From Pseudomonadota bacterium (GTDB lineage: Bacteria > Pseudomonadota > Alphaproteobacteria > Rhizobiales > Xanthobacteraceae): 64,000 nt of DNA. Numbering within the stretch: position 1 is the first letter of the stretch; every line of letters begins with the position of its first letter. This document shows positions 7,694 to 16,688 of the stretch, in pieces. The notes beneath the pieces are model-generated. The model was not told the origin of the DNA. It did no database searches and saw nothing but the letters and a program-made list of their open reading frames with translations. The stretch lies in the NCBI GenBank assembly GCA_023451825.1, contig JAEXYA010000067.1, positions 98,473-162,472 of the forward strand, in the 5' to 3' direction. A program made the translations under genes and the position numbers.

Positions 7694-9028
7694 CTACAAC
7701 GCCGCCGCCTTCGCGCCCGCAGGCGCCACACGCCAGATCACATTGCCGACGTCGTCGGCCACGAGCAATGCGCCTTTGTTGTCAAGCCGCACGCCGACCG
7801 GCCGCCCCTGCGCTTCGCCCTTCTCATTCAGGAAACCCGTGAGCACATCCTGCGGCTTGCCTGACGGCTTGCCATCGGTGAACGGCACGAAGATCACCTT
7901 GTAACCACTCTGCGGCTTGCGATTCCACGAGCCATGCTGGCCGATAAAGGCGCCGTTCTTCATAGCTGCCGGAAACAGATCGCCGGTATTGAAGGCAAGA
8001 CCAAGCGAAGCTGTATGTGCGCCCAGCGCGTAATCCGGCACGATCGCCTTTGCTACCAGTTCTGGCTTCTGCGGTTCGACGCGGACATCCACATGCTGGC
8101 CATAATAGCTGTAGGGCCAGCCGTAGAAGCCGCCATCCTTCACGGAAGTCATATAGTCCGGCACGAGGTCGCTGCCGATTTCATCGCGTTCATTCACGAC
8201 CACCCACAACGCGCCGCTCTGCGGATTCCAGGCCGGCCCATTCGGATTGCGCAAGCCGGACGCAAACAGCCGCGACGTACCGTTGACGCGATCGATCTCG
8301 AGGATCGCGGCGCGATTCTTTTCGATGTCCATGCCGTTCTCGCCAACATTGCTGTTCGACCCCACCGTCGCATAGAGCTTGCTGCCATCGGCACTGGCGG
8401 TGAGATCCTTCGTCCAATGATGATTGAGGCCCGCCGGCAGATCGACGACCTTGGTCGCCGCCGCACTGATCCGCGTATCGCCATCCTGATAAGGAAACAC
8501 CACCACCGCATCCGCATTGGCGACGTAGAAGCGATCGCCCACCAGCACCATGCCGAATGGCGAATTCAGGCCCTCGAGGAATGGCGCCTTGACCTCGGCC
8601 ACGCCATCACCGTCGGCATCGCGCAACAGCGTGATACGATTGGCCGAAGGCGCGCGGGCGCCGGCATAACCCATCACCTTGGCCATCACCCAGCCGCGAA
8701 TGCTGAAGCTGGACTCCGGCTTCGGCGGCGCGTTGCTTTCGGCCACCAGCACATCGCCATTCGGCAACGTATAGACCGTACGCGGATGATCGAGGCCGCT
8801 GGCAAAAGCCGTGACAACCATGCCGTCTGCTGCCTTCGGCTTGGCGCCGTCCTGCCAACCAACAGCCTTCGAAACATTCACCGTCGGCAACAATGTCTTA
8901 TTCGGCTCGACCAGTTTTGGCGTCGGCCCAAAATCCTCGCCCGAGGCGATTGTTGATTTCTCGTTACAGCCTGCGAGAGGCAGCGCCAGAATGAGAAGGG
9001 CGGTCGAAAGCAGGAATTTTTGGCGCAT
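7694..9028 (-). CDS. PQQ-dependent sugar dehydrogenase-like lipoprotein (sorbosone dehydrogenase family)
   Basis: 444 residues with a lipoprotein signal peptide: hydrophobic 5-18 and lipobox LAGC with Cys at about 21. The beta-propeller of the GDH-B/L-sorbosone dehydrogenase family is visible in FASGLDHPRTVYTLPNGDVLVAE, LNSPFGMVLVGDRFYVANADAVVVFPY, ASGLRNPNGPAWNP, WVVVNERDEIGSDLVPDYM, YGWPYSYYG and FIGQHGSWNRKPQSGYKV. Members oxidise aldoses or sorbosone with PQQ in the periplasm. The substrate here is unknown and no PQQ biosynthesis gene is in view. GAGGAAA precedes the ATG. It diverges from the unknown gene at 9158. Confidence 0.85.
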   Translation of the reverse strand: MRQKFLLSTALLILALPLAGCNEKSTIASGEDFGPTPKLVEPNKTLLPTVNVSKAVGWQDGAKPKAADGMVVTAFASGLDHPRTVYTLPNGDVLVAESNAPPKPESSFSIRGWVMAKVMGYAGARAPSANRITLLRDADGDGVAEVKAPFLEGLNSPFGMVLVGDRFYVANADAVVVFPYQDGDTRISAAATKVVDLPAGLNHHWTKDLTASADGSKLYATVGSNSNVGENGMDIEKNRAAILEIDRVNGTSRLFASGLRNPNGPAWNPQSGALWVVVNERDEIGSDLVPDYMTSVKDGGFYGWPYSYYGQHVDVRVEPQKPELVAKAIVPDYALGAHTASLGLAFNTGDLFPAAMKNGAFIGQHGSWNRKPQSGYKVIFVPFTDGKPSGKPQDVLTGFLNEKGEAQGRPVGVRLDNKGALLVADDVGNVIWRVAPAGAKAAAL

Positions 9029-9157
9029 GGAATTTCCTCGTGGTGACGGAACTTAATGCGCGCGATGCAGAAGCGTTCGATCTCCCTGCATGAATTTCAT
9101 GTGAAGCGGCCGCAAGCCGCAGTTATGGTTGATGGCAATAACAAAAGGACGGAAACG

Positions 9158-10201
9158 ATGCCCGCAGCGAATGACCAGACCACATGGACGCGCTGGCGCA
9201 GCGTTGCCGATCTGTATCACGCTGTCTTCACCGGCCTGATCCTCACGGTCGTCACGCGGCGCAGCACACCCGATGCGGCGGAATTCGTGTTCCGAATTTT
9301 TCGCCGCCAGCAGCAGGAGCGCTTTGTCGCGGGCCTGGACAAGCTGGGACTGTCGCAATTGCCACCCGCAGTCGCGGCTGCGCAATATCACTATCTCTCC
9401 AACTGGATCGGTGGCGTCTCGGTCGAATATATGTACGAGACGGATCGCAAGGCGTGGATCCGCTATCCGCCGCCGCGCTGGATCTGGCGCGGCACCGCCA
9501 TCTGCGGCATTCCCGGCGACGTCTCACGCGCCATGCTGCGCGGCTGGCACGCCAATAATGGCGTGGCACTCGGCAATCTGCGACTCGGATTTGTCTGCAC
9601 CAAGCAGAGCGTCGATGGGCAGAACGGACTCGAGGGGTATTACTGCGAATATGACCACGATCTCGAGATTGATGAGCGTCTCGTTTTCGCGCGGCATCTC
9701 GAAGCGCCGCCTTTCGACCCCGCCAAGGCGCCCGCGCTGCCGATCGAGAGCTGGCCACGGCCACGACTCGAAAAGGCCTATCGAAATTATGCGATGGAAT
9801 ATGTGCGGACCGCAGCGCCCGTGGCTGTGCAACTGTTCGGCCCCGATGATGCCGGTTATCTGCTGCGCCTGACCGGCAAGCTGATCGGCATGCAGTATTA
9901 TGACGAGGTCGCAGCGCGCTTCGGCATGGCACGCGGCAATGCCACGACCTTCGCGGATTTCTTCACCGCCTTGCTGACCGCACAGGACGACGAATTCACC
10001 GTCGATAAATCTGCGGGCGCGGTCGCCATCCAGCAAAAGACCTGGAAGCTGCTGGACGGCTTGGCCGATGCCCATCCCGCCTGTACCGAGCTTCTCCGCG
10101 GCCTCGTCGAAGGCCTTGCCGCCGGCTGCGGGCGCAACATCCCCGTTGCCATGACCGCAGAGCGGAATGGTGCGCGGCCGTTCACCTGGATAATCGGCTG
10201 A
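9158..10201 (+). CDS. Conserved-looking protein of unknown function
   Basis: 347 residues from the ATG at 9158, chosen for AAAGGACGG about ten bases upstream; longer in-frame starts at 9056 and 9125 lack a good RBS. No family recognised. It has no signal peptide or clear transmembrane helix and is rich in Trp/Tyr (RYPPPRWIWRGTAICGIP, GWHANNGVALGNLRLGFVC, LEGYYCEYDHDLE). The two latter blocks look like a buried core with Cys and acidic residues and could form a small-molecule site. The C-terminal 100 residues are helical. It lies between the divergent sugar dehydrogenase and a MATE transporter; no functional link can be shown. Confidence 0.7.
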   Translation: MPAANDQTTWTRWRSVADLYHAVFTGLILTVVTRRSTPDAAEFVFRIFRRQQQERFVAGLDKLGLSQLPPAVAAAQYHYLSNWIGGVSVEYMYETDRKAWIRYPPPRWIWRGTAICGIPGDVSRAMLRGWHANNGVALGNLRLGFVCTKQSVDGQNGLEGYYCEYDHDLEIDERLVFARHLEAPPFDPAKAPALPIESWPRPRLEKAYRNYAMEYVRTAAPVAVQLFGPDDAGYLLRLTGKLIGMQYYDEVAARFGMARGNATTFADFFTALLTAQDDEFTVDKSAGAVAIQQKTWKLLDGLADAHPACTELLRGLVEGLAAGCGRNIPVAMTAERNGARPFTWIIG

Positions 10202-10323
10202 GCATATTCGTATTGCAGTGCAATTCGCCCATCGCCCATGCAACACGCGCGTATGGCGCGCGCTTAGAACGGTGCTAGGAAAGACAACGCCCGGCGCTTC
10301 GACCGGACCGTCAGGGAGACTGC

Positions 10324-11769
10324 ATGTCCGAGGTCGCGCTCGCCGAGCGCCCATTGGTGGATGGCGGCAAAGCGCCGCTTCCCGAATTGAATGCTCCCGC
10401 CAGGAACGCGCTGCTCGATCACGCCATCCTGCCCACTTTGCTGCGCCTGGCGTGGCCGAATGTGGTGGCGTTATCGGCCGGCACCGTCGTCGTCATTTTC
10501 GAGACCACCTATATCGGGCGGCTCGGCACCGAAGCGCTGGCTGCGATGGCGCTGGTGTTTCCCTTCGTCATGCTCACCATGACGATGTCCGGCGGCGCCA
10601 TGGGCGGCGGCGTATCTTCCGCCATCGCCCGCGCGCTCGGCGCTGGCGACCGTGAGCGGGCCAATACGCTGGCCGGCCATGCGCTGCTGATCGGCGCCTG
10701 CTTTGGGCTCACTTTCACCGTGGGCATGCTGACTTTCGGCTCGACGCTGCTGCAACTGCTCGGGGGCCGCGGCAATGTGCTGAGCCAGGCGCTCGGCTAC
10801 ATCACCATCTTCTTTGCCGGCGGCGTCATCCCGTGGCTGATGAACACTTTTGCTGCGATCCTGCGCGGCACGGGCAATATGAAGATGCCTTCTGCCATGC
10901 AAACGACGTCAGCAGGGCTTCAGATCGTGCTCGGCGGCACGCTCGGTCTCGGCCTCGGGCCTATCCCGCAATTCGGCATGCCCGGCGTCGCGGCTGGCAC
11001 GCTGACGGCTTTCTCCATCGGCGCCGGCGTGATGGGCTGGTATGTGTTCTCCGGCCGCGCCCGCGTGCGGCCGACGCTGAATGGCTTCCGAATCGAGCGC
11101 GGGATGTTCTTCGACATCCTGAAAGTCGGCGCCATCGCCTGCTTCAATCCGCTGCAAGGCGTGCTGACCCTTCTAATCTTCACCCATATGCTGGCGCATT
11201 ACGGCACCGAAGTGCTGGCTGGCTACGGCATCGGCGCGCGGCTCGAATTCATGCTGACCACGCTGGCCTTCGCGGTCGGCATCGCTTCGGTCCCCATCGT
11301 CGGCATGGCCATCGGCGCCGGTCGCATCGCCCGCGCGAGACGTGTGGCCTGGACCGGCTGTGCCATCGCGTTTGGCGTGGTCGGCGTGCTGGGCACGCTG
11401 ATCGCGATCTACCCGCATGTCTGGGTCAATCTGTTCACCAATGACCCCGGCGTGCGCGAAGCCAGCCGCACCTATCTCGCCACCTGCGCGCCCATGTATG
11501 CCTTTCTCGGCCTCGCCACGGTGAGCTACTTCTCCTCGCAAGGCGCAGCAAAAGTGCTTGGCCCGGTGCTGGCGCAGACAGCGCGGCTCGGTTTCGTCTG
11601 CGCTGGCGGCTGGTATCTGCTGTCCATCGACGCGCCAGCCACCAGCTTCTTCTGGCTCGCCGCCGCGTCCATGGTGCTGCTCGGCGTGCTCTCCGTGCTC
11701 AGCGTGGTGCTGACGCGCTGGGGGCCGAAATCCGGGCCGGTACCGGAAATCCGCCCCGCGCTGTCGTGA
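10324..11769 (+). CDS. MATE-family multidrug/toxin efflux transporter
   Basis: 481 residues with about 12 hydrophobic segments in two related halves. After a soluble N-terminus of about 40 residues come ILPTLLRLAWPNVVALSAGTVV and YIGRLGTEALAAMALVFP, the first helices typical of NorM/MATE proteins; the second half restarts near ILKVGAIACFNPLQGVL. It would export cationic compounds with Na+ or H+ in the inner membrane; substrate unknown. AGGGAG lies about seven bases before the ATG. It ends in TGATCA, whose other strand is the stop of the next, converging gene. Confidence 0.88.
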   Translation: MSEVALAERPLVDGGKAPLPELNAPARNALLDHAILPTLLRLAWPNVVALSAGTVVVIFETTYIGRLGTEALAAMALVFPFVMLTMTMSGGAMGGGVSSAIARALGAGDRERANTLAGHALLIGACFGLTFTVGMLTFGSTLLQLLGGRGNVLSQALGYITIFFAGGVIPWLMNTFAAILRGTGNMKMPSAMQTTSAGLQIVLGGTLGLGLGPIPQFGMPGVAAGTLTAFSIGAGVMGWYVFSGRARVRPTLNGFRIERGMFFDILKVGAIACFNPLQGVLTLLIFTHMLAHYGTEVLAGYGIGARLEFMLTTLAFAVGIASVPIVGMAIGAGRIARARRVAWTGCAIAFGVVGVLGTLIAIYPHVWVNLFTNDPGVREASRTYLATCAPMYAFLGLATVSYFSSQGAAKVLGPVLAQTARLGFVCAGGWYLLSIDAPATSFFWLAAASMVLLGVLSVLSVVLTRWGPKSGPVPEIRPALS

Positions 11770-12693
11770 TCACATCCGTTTGGCCGTGAACTCCACGTCG
11801 AGACGCCATGTCTTGCCGTGATCATGCGATGTCTCACCGCGCCACAGGAACGCCTGCGGCGTGATGTCCGAAAAGCGCCAGCGGATCGGCCTGCCCTCCT
11901 GATCGCGGCCAAGCTGGACGATGTCGTCGCCCTCCTTGCGGCCGATCATGGTGAGGAAATTCGAGATCACCGGATCGCTCCATTGGATCTGCCACGTATC
12001 GTTGCGCGGGTCATAGATGCGCAGCGTCGTGCCATACGAGAACGCATTCGCCGCTGCATCGCCTTCGCGATCCGGACCGCGGCTGGGCACGATCCAGACG
12101 TCCTGGATCGCACGCCCTTCCAGCACCCAGCCGAAATGCCACTCGCCCTGTCGCCGCCGTTCCTTGCCATCGGGCATGAACCTGGTGACGTCGATATCCC
12201 AGGCGCCGATCAGCCAGCCATAGAGATCCATGTTGTTGCCGCGGTCTGCGGCCGGGCCTCGTGCAATCAGCGCATTGCTGAAGGATCGCGACGGGCACGG
12301 ATTCTCCCTGAAGTGATTGGCCATCGCGGCAAGGCCGAGATCCATCTGCGTGCTCACATAGCCCGCGATCTCATTCGGCAGCAGGTCGGCGCTCCATTCC
12401 AGCCGGCACTGATCCGGCCCGTCCGCCGCCACCAGCACCGTGGCGCTATGCTGGGTGATGCGTTCGTTCTTGATGGCATAGACGAAACGCCGCCGCGCAT
12501 GATCGCAATCGACCAGCGTTTCCTCTGCCACCGTTCCATTGCCGAAAGTGACGGTGCGCACATCGCCGGCAACTTTGGTATCCGTGACGAAGCCCGGCAC
12601 CAGCCGCGTATGCAGCGCGCCGAAATCCGCCACCGCTGCCCAGACCTCACCGGCCGGCGCGTCGAGTGAAACCGTCTTGTGAATTGCAGCCAT
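11770..12693 (-). CDS. Fusion of an SRPBCC (START/polyketide-cyclase) domain and a DUF1579-like domain
   Basis: 307 residues from the ATG at 12693 (AAGGAG six bases upstream; the ATG six bases earlier would abut the SD). Residues about 1-135 form an SRPBCC ligand-binding fold (VSLDAPAGEVWAAVADFGALHTRLVPGFV ... ATVLVAADGPDQCRLEWSADLLP). Residues about 155-307 resemble DUF1579-type lipocalin-like proteins (LIGAWDIDVTRFMPDG, WHFGWVLEGRAIQDVWIVPS, YGTTLRIYDPRNDTWQIQWSDP). The two parts usually occur as separate small proteins. Function unknown; hydrophobic-ligand binding is the likely theme. It is last in an apparent operon behind an AraC regulator (33-base gap) and an ogt-like gene. Confidence 0.8.
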   Translation of the reverse strand: MAAIHKTVSLDAPAGEVWAAVADFGALHTRLVPGFVTDTKVAGDVRTVTFGNGTVAEETLVDCDHARRRFVYAIKNERITQHSATVLVAADGPDQCRLEWSADLLPNEIAGYVSTQMDLGLAAMANHFRENPCPSRSFSNALIARGPAADRGNNMDLYGWLIGAWDIDVTRFMPDGKERRRQGEWHFGWVLEGRAIQDVWIVPSRGPDREGDAAANAFSYGTTLRIYDPRNDTWQIQWSDPVISNFLTMIGRKEGDDIVQLGRDQEGRPIRWRFSDITPQAFLWRGETSHDHGKTWRLDVEFTAKRM

Positions 12694-12726
12694 GTCCATC
12701 TCCTTGAAGGGCTGGACGCGACCTAA

Positions 12727-13572
12727 TCAGTGCAGCGCCAGCCGTTCTTGGAAAATCTTGCGGCTGCCCCTGGAAGCCTGCCGAAATGCGCGCGGCGACA
12801 CGCCGGCCGCGCGGTGAAAGCTGCGCACGAAATTCGAGAGATCGCCGAAGCCGACATCGAAGGCGATATCGGTGATGGCAACGCTGTCGCTTTCCGCCAG
12901 CAACCGCGCCGCATGGCGCAGCCGCGAGCGCACCAGATATTGATGCGGCGTCACCCCCAGCGCATCGCGGAACATGCGCAGGAAATGGAACGGACTGACG
13001 CCGGCCTGCTTCGCCGCAGCATCTAGATCGATGTCTTCGGCGGAATGCGCCGCGATCCACATGGCGGTTTCCACCGCGCGGCGGCGATCGCGGGCGCTGA
13101 TCACCGCCTGCCTGCGCGCCTTGCCCGAGACCACATCGACCAGCCGCGCGGCAAAAGCTTGCCCGATCTCGTCGAAGCCGAGATCGCTGTGCTGGCCCGC
13201 CACCGCCTGCGCCAGCTCACCCAGCGTCATCAGCTCGGCCAGCGGCGCCGCGCTGCCCTGGCGCCATACCGACAGATTGTCGCCGATCAGCGCGATCACC
13301 TCCGGCGCGAAGGCAAAGGACAGGCACTCGTCGCCACCCGCATGATGTTGGTGATGGCAAACATACTCCTCGCCGGGCGCGCCGATCAGCACGGCGCCGG
13401 TGACCAGCTCATGGGACCGCCCGCGACAACGACAACCAAAACTGCCCTTGCGCACATAGGAGATCGAATGACTGGCATGCTGCTCGGCAAATGGCACGTC
13501 GTCCGGCCCCGCTGTACAGCGATAGTCCATCACGGTGATGCCGCTGCCCTGAAATAGCGTTCTCGCCTGCAT
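12727..13572 (-). CDS. AraC-family transcriptional regulator
   Basis: 281 residues. The N-terminal cupin-like sensor (about 1-150) is unusually rich in Cys and His (FGCRCRGRSHE at about 45-55, YVCHHQHHAGGDECLSF at about 71-87), which could be a metal or redox site. The C-terminal double helix-turn-helix begins near 170: IDLDAAAKQAGVSPFHFLRMFRDALGVTPHQYL, then SVAITDIAFDVGFGDLSNFVRSFHRAAGVSPRAFR. Nine bases separate it from the end of the upstream ogt-like gene, so it is probably co-transcribed with it and with the SRPBCC gene. Whether it senses alkylation, as Ada does, is not shown: it lacks the AdaA N-terminal domain. Confidence 0.87.
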   Translation of the reverse strand: MQARTLFQGSGITVMDYRCTAGPDDVPFAEQHASHSISYVRKGSFGCRCRGRSHELVTGAVLIGAPGEEYVCHHQHHAGGDECLSFAFAPEVIALIGDNLSVWRQGSAAPLAELMTLGELAQAVAGQHSDLGFDEIGQAFAARLVDVVSGKARRQAVISARDRRRAVETAMWIAAHSAEDIDLDAAAKQAGVSPFHFLRMFRDALGVTPHQYLVRSRLRHAARLLAESDSVAITDIAFDVGFGDLSNFVRSFHRAAGVSPRAFRQASRGSRKIFQERLALH

Positions 13573-13581
13573 GGGCGAAAG

Positions 13582-14160
13582 CTAGCCCTGCGGTCGTGAA
13601 GGAGCAACGGACAGGAGCGCATCAAAAAGATTTGTCGCGCGCCCTAACAATGCACCTTCGATCGATAGCAGCCGCTGCTTCGTCACGATTCCCGCATTGC
13701 CGGCGAAGCCCGAGGTCTGCCCGACCATCACCAGCGCACGATGGCACGGCACAAGAATGGCAAACGGATTGCGCGCCACTGCATTGGACACCGCATTGAT
13801 CGCACCGCTGACATAGAGATGGATCGCGATATCGGCATAGGTGCGGGTCTCACCACGCGGGATGCGGCGGATCGATTCATAGACCCGGCAATTGAATTCC
13901 GGAATGTCATAGGTGTCGAGCGGGATATCGGAGAGATCGACCGCCTTGCCGTTCAGCAACGCCACGATGCCATCGATCGCGTATTGCACATCGGCCGGTG
14001 GTCGCCACTCGCGCGCCTCGGGATATTGCTGCAGCAACCGCCGCCGCGTATCCAACTCTCGCGCTTCCGGCAACTGGACGCCCACGATCCCGGCCTCGCT
14101 CCATGCGATTCCGCACCGCCCGACCGACGTATCGAAGGTCGTATATCCCTGCTCAGCCAT
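13582..14160 (-). CDS. ogt: Methylated-DNA--[protein]-cysteine S-methyltransferase
   Basis: 192 residues from the ATG at 14160; the reading frame continues upstream but runs into a palindromic repeat, so the shorter start is used. The MGMT active site is visible as VPCHRAL (acceptor Cys at about 145). It is preceded by the helix-turn-helix IPRGETRTYADIA and the Asn-containing NAVARNPFAIL, and followed by GFAGNAGIVTKQRLLSIEGA. Known role: suicidal repair of O6-alkylguanine and O4-alkylthymine. The usual PCHRV is PCHRA here. It is the first gene of an operon with an AraC regulator and an SRPBCC/DUF1579-like protein. Confidence 0.85.
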   Translation of the reverse strand: MAEQGYTTFDTSVGRCGIAWSEAGIVGVQLPEARELDTRRRLLQQYPEAREWRPPADVQYAIDGIVALLNGKAVDLSDIPLDTYDIPEFNCRVYESIRRIPRGETRTYADIAIHLYVSGAINAVSNAVARNPFAILVPCHRALVMVGQTSGFAGNAGIVTKQRLLSIEGALLGRATNLFDALLSVAPSRPQG

Positions 14161-14240
14161 CCCGATTCGGATGTTAGCAGGCAAACGGTTTTCGCCAACC
14201 GGAAATTGCAGGTGTACGGATACTCTCGCATTTTCTTTTT

Positions 14241-14338
14241 GTAGGATGGGTTGAGCGCAGCGATACCCATCACCACGAGCGCCCGGCCGTGATGGGTATC
14301 GCTCCGGCGCTAACGCGCCTTCGCTCAACCCATCCTAC
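14241..14338. repeat. Intergenic palindrome, family B (copy 1)
   Basis: Outer arms GTAGGATGGGTTGAGCG and CGCTCAACCCATCCTAC enclose an inner pair CGATACCCATCAC / GTGATGGGTATCG. Other copies: 25260-25352, 34568-34659, 47435-47520. It lies upstream of ogt and before the tRNA gene. The rest of 14161-14396 shows nothing else. Confidence 0.9.
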
Positions 14339-14396
14339 AGCCGCGGCTGTCAGCCCCCTTGGCGGATCACCGATCCTCGGCTAGATCAGAGGGCAC

Positions 14397-14470
14397 GCGG
14401 GCGTAGTTCAATGGTAGAACGGCAGCTTCCCAAGCTGCATACGAGGGTTCGATTCCCTTCGCCCGCTCCA
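14397..14470 (+). tRNA. tRNA-Gly (anticodon CCC)
   Basis: Complete cloverleaf: acceptor GCGGGCG/CGCCCGC, D arm with TTCAATGGTAGAA, anticodon stem GCAGC/GCTGC around the loop TTCCCAA (anticodon CCC), T arm with GGTTCGATTCC, discriminator T and encoded CCA. It reads codon GGG. The aldehyde dehydrogenase gene ends 11 bases downstream on the other strand. No integrase or duplicated 3' end is nearby. Confidence 0.96.
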
Positions 14471-14481
14471 GGCCTCCCCGA

Positions 14482-15933
14482 TCAAATCGGATAATGCTGC
14501 GGCCCTGTCTCGATGGTGATCCAGCGCAGTTCCGTGAATTCCGCGATCCCGGCCTTGCCGCCGAAGCGGCCGTAGCCCGACGACTTTGTGCCGCCGAATG
14601 GCATCTGCGCCTCGTCATGCACCGTCGCGCCGTTGACGTGGCAGATGCCGGATTCGATCCGCTTCGCCACCGCCAGCGCACCGGCGATATCGCGGCCGAA
14701 CACCGCGGCCGACAGGCCATATTCGGTGTCATTGGCGACGCGGACGGCTTCATCCACGCCGTCCACCCGCACCACCGATACGATCGGGCCGAAGGATTCC
14801 TCGCCATAGATGCGCATCGACGAGGTGACGTGATCCAGCACCGTGGCCGACATCAGCGTGCCTTCCACGCGCCCGCCGGCGACGACGCGCGCGCCCTTGC
14901 CCACGGCATCCTTGATCAGTGCCTGCATGCGATCGGCGGCACTGGTGTCGATCAGCGAGCCCAGCGGCGCATTGCCCTGGCGTGGATCGCCGGCCACCAG
15001 TTGCTCTGCCTTCACGGCGAGCTTGGACACGAAAGCGTCAGCCACATTGCGATCCACCACGAGGCGCTCGGTGGACATGCAGATCTGGCCCTGATTCATG
15101 AAGGCGCCAAAGGCGGACGCCGCCACGGCGGCATCGAGATCGGCATCCTCCAGCACGACCAGCGGCGCCTTGCCACCGAGTTCGAGCAGCACCGGCTTGA
15201 GATGCGTCGCCGCGGTCTGCGCAATCAGGCGACCAACGCGCGTCGAGCCCGTAAAGTTGATCCGCCGCACCGCCGGATGCGCGATCAAGGCTTCGATCAG
15301 CGCCGGCGCGTCATCGGGCGCATTGGTGATTACATTCATCACGCCGGGCGGCAGGCCGGCCTCGCGCAGGCATTCGCCGATCAGGCGATGGGTGCCGGGG
15401 CAGATTTCCGAGGCTTTCAGGATCACGGTGTTGCCGCAGGCCAGCGGCAGCGCCACGGCGCGGGTGCCGAGAATGACCGGCGCATTCCAGGGCGCGATGC
15501 TGAGCACGACGCCGGCCGGTTGCCGCACCGCCATGGAAATGCAGCCGGGCTTGTCGGAGGGAATCACCTCGCCGGAAATCTGCGTCGTCATCGCTGCCGC
15601 TTCGCGCAGCATGTTGGCGGCGAGATGTACGTTGAAGCCGGCCCAGCCCGCGGTGGCGCCGGTCTCGGCAGCCATCAGCGCGATGAATTCAGAAGCCCGG
15701 CTCGCCAGAATATCGGCAGCTTTGAGCAGGATCGTGCGACGCGCGCCCGGCCCCGTCGCCGACCATGCCGGGAAGGCTGCAGCCGCAGCATCTGCGGCGC
15801 GCTTGGCATCCGCGACCTGTGCCGCTGCGCCGCGCGAGGCGATGTCACCCGTGATCGGATTCAGGCGATCAAAAGTCGCGCCGTTGCCGGCATCCGCGTC
15901 TTCATTCTCGATCAGGAGCTTGATGTTGTTCAT
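14482..15933 (-). CDS. NAD(P)-dependent aldehyde dehydrogenase (vanillin/salicylaldehyde-dehydrogenase-like)
   Basis: 483 residues, full-length ALDH superfamily. Catalytic residues are visible: general base Glu251 in LLELGGKAP and nucleophile Cys285 in NQGQICMSTER. The nucleotide-site motifs APWNAPVIL, LKASEICPGTH and NFTGSTRVGR are in order, and EESFGPIVSVV lies near 380. Overall style is closest to aromatic aldehyde dehydrogenases, but the substrate is inferred only loosely. It follows livF by 41 bases on the same strand, so it is probably the last gene of the ABC-transporter operon; this suggests oxidation of an imported aldehyde or of an aldehyde intermediate. Confidence 0.88.
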   Translation of the reverse strand: MNNIKLLIENEDADAGNGATFDRLNPITGDIASRGAAAQVADAKRAADAAAAAFPAWSATGPGARRTILLKAADILASRASEFIALMAAETGATAGWAGFNVHLAANMLREAAAMTTQISGEVIPSDKPGCISMAVRQPAGVVLSIAPWNAPVILGTRAVALPLACGNTVILKASEICPGTHRLIGECLREAGLPPGVMNVITNAPDDAPALIEALIAHPAVRRINFTGSTRVGRLIAQTAATHLKPVLLELGGKAPLVVLEDADLDAAVAASAFGAFMNQGQICMSTERLVVDRNVADAFVSKLAVKAEQLVAGDPRQGNAPLGSLIDTSAADRMQALIKDAVGKGARVVAGGRVEGTLMSATVLDHVTSSMRIYGEESFGPIVSVVRVDGVDEAVRVANDTEYGLSAAVFGRDIAGALAVAKRIESGICHVNGATVHDEAQMPFGGTKSSGYGRFGGKAGIAEFTELRWITIETGPQHYPI

Positions 15934-15974
15934 GGCGATCTCCTCAGTTGTTTTGTGAAATGAATGGCGGCGCT

Positions 15975-16688
15975 CTAGCTGAGCCCGCCGAGATAGGCGC
16001 GTCGAACGGAATCGTCGGATTGCAGGTCGGCGGCGGAGCCGCTGCCGGACACCTTGCCGTTCTCGATGACATAGCCGCGATCGGCGATCAGCAGGCTCTC
16101 GCGTGCATTCTGCTCGACCATCAACAGCCCCATGCCGGTCTCGCGGATGCGGCTGATGGCAGCGAACAGCTCTTTCACCAGCAGTGGCGACAGGCCGAGC
16201 GATGGCTCGTCCAGCAACAACATCTCGGGATTGGACATCAGCGCGCGACCGATGGCGACCATCTGCTGCTCGCCGCCGCTCATGGTGCGCACGACCTGCT
16301 TGAGCCGCTCGCCAAGCCGCGGAAACAGCGCCAGCACCTTTTCACGCTGCTCGGCCTCCATGGCGCGCGCGCGTTTCGGATTGGCGCCAAGCATCAGGTT
16401 CTCGGCCACCGTCAGTTCACCGAATACACCACGTCCCTCGGGCACCAATGCCAGGCCGCTCTCGATAATGAGATGCGCGGGAAGCGGCGACAGATCATGA
16501 CCGTCCAGCTTTACCTGCTTGCCCGGCCCGCATTTGACGAGCCCGGCGATCGCCTTCAGCAGCGACGACTTGCCGGCGCCATTGGCGCCGAGAATGACCA
16601 CGATCTCACCGCGTTTCACGGTCAGTGCGGCGTCGCTGAGCGCGCGATGCTGGCCGAAACTGACATTGATCCCCGCAACCTCAAGCAT
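15975..16688 (-). CDS. livF: Branched-chain amino acid-type ABC transporter ATP-binding protein (LivF)
   Basis: 237 residues. Walker A GANGAGKSS at about 34-42, signature MSGGEQQM at about 140, Walker B LLLDEPSLG at about 158-166, H-loop in LLMVEQNAR. It energises import by the LivHM-type permease at the inner membrane. It overlaps the end of livG by eight bases. The substrate of the whole system need not be an amino acid; the adjacent aldehyde dehydrogenase suggests an aromatic or other carbonyl-yielding compound. Confidence 0.92.
   Translation of the reverse strand: MLEVAGINVSFGQHRALSDAALTVKRGEIVVILGANGAGKSSLLKAIAGLVKCGPGKQVKLDGHDLSPLPAHLIIESGLALVPEGRGVFGELTVAENLMLGANPKRARAMEAEQREKVLALFPRLGERLKQVVRTMSGGEQQMVAIGRALMSNPEMLLLDEPSLGLSPLLVKELFAAISRIRETGMGLLMVEQNARESLLIADRGYVIENGKVSGSGSAADLQSDDSVRRAYLGGLS

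Noticed and set aside
14397..14470. tRNA-Gly as an integration site for an island
   Set aside because: There is no duplicate of the tRNA 3' end and no integrase within the window.
14494..15963. A 489-codon plus-strand frame over the aldehyde dehydrogenase
   Set aside because: The minus-strand frame contains a complete ALDH with both catalytic residues; the plus frame is its mirror.
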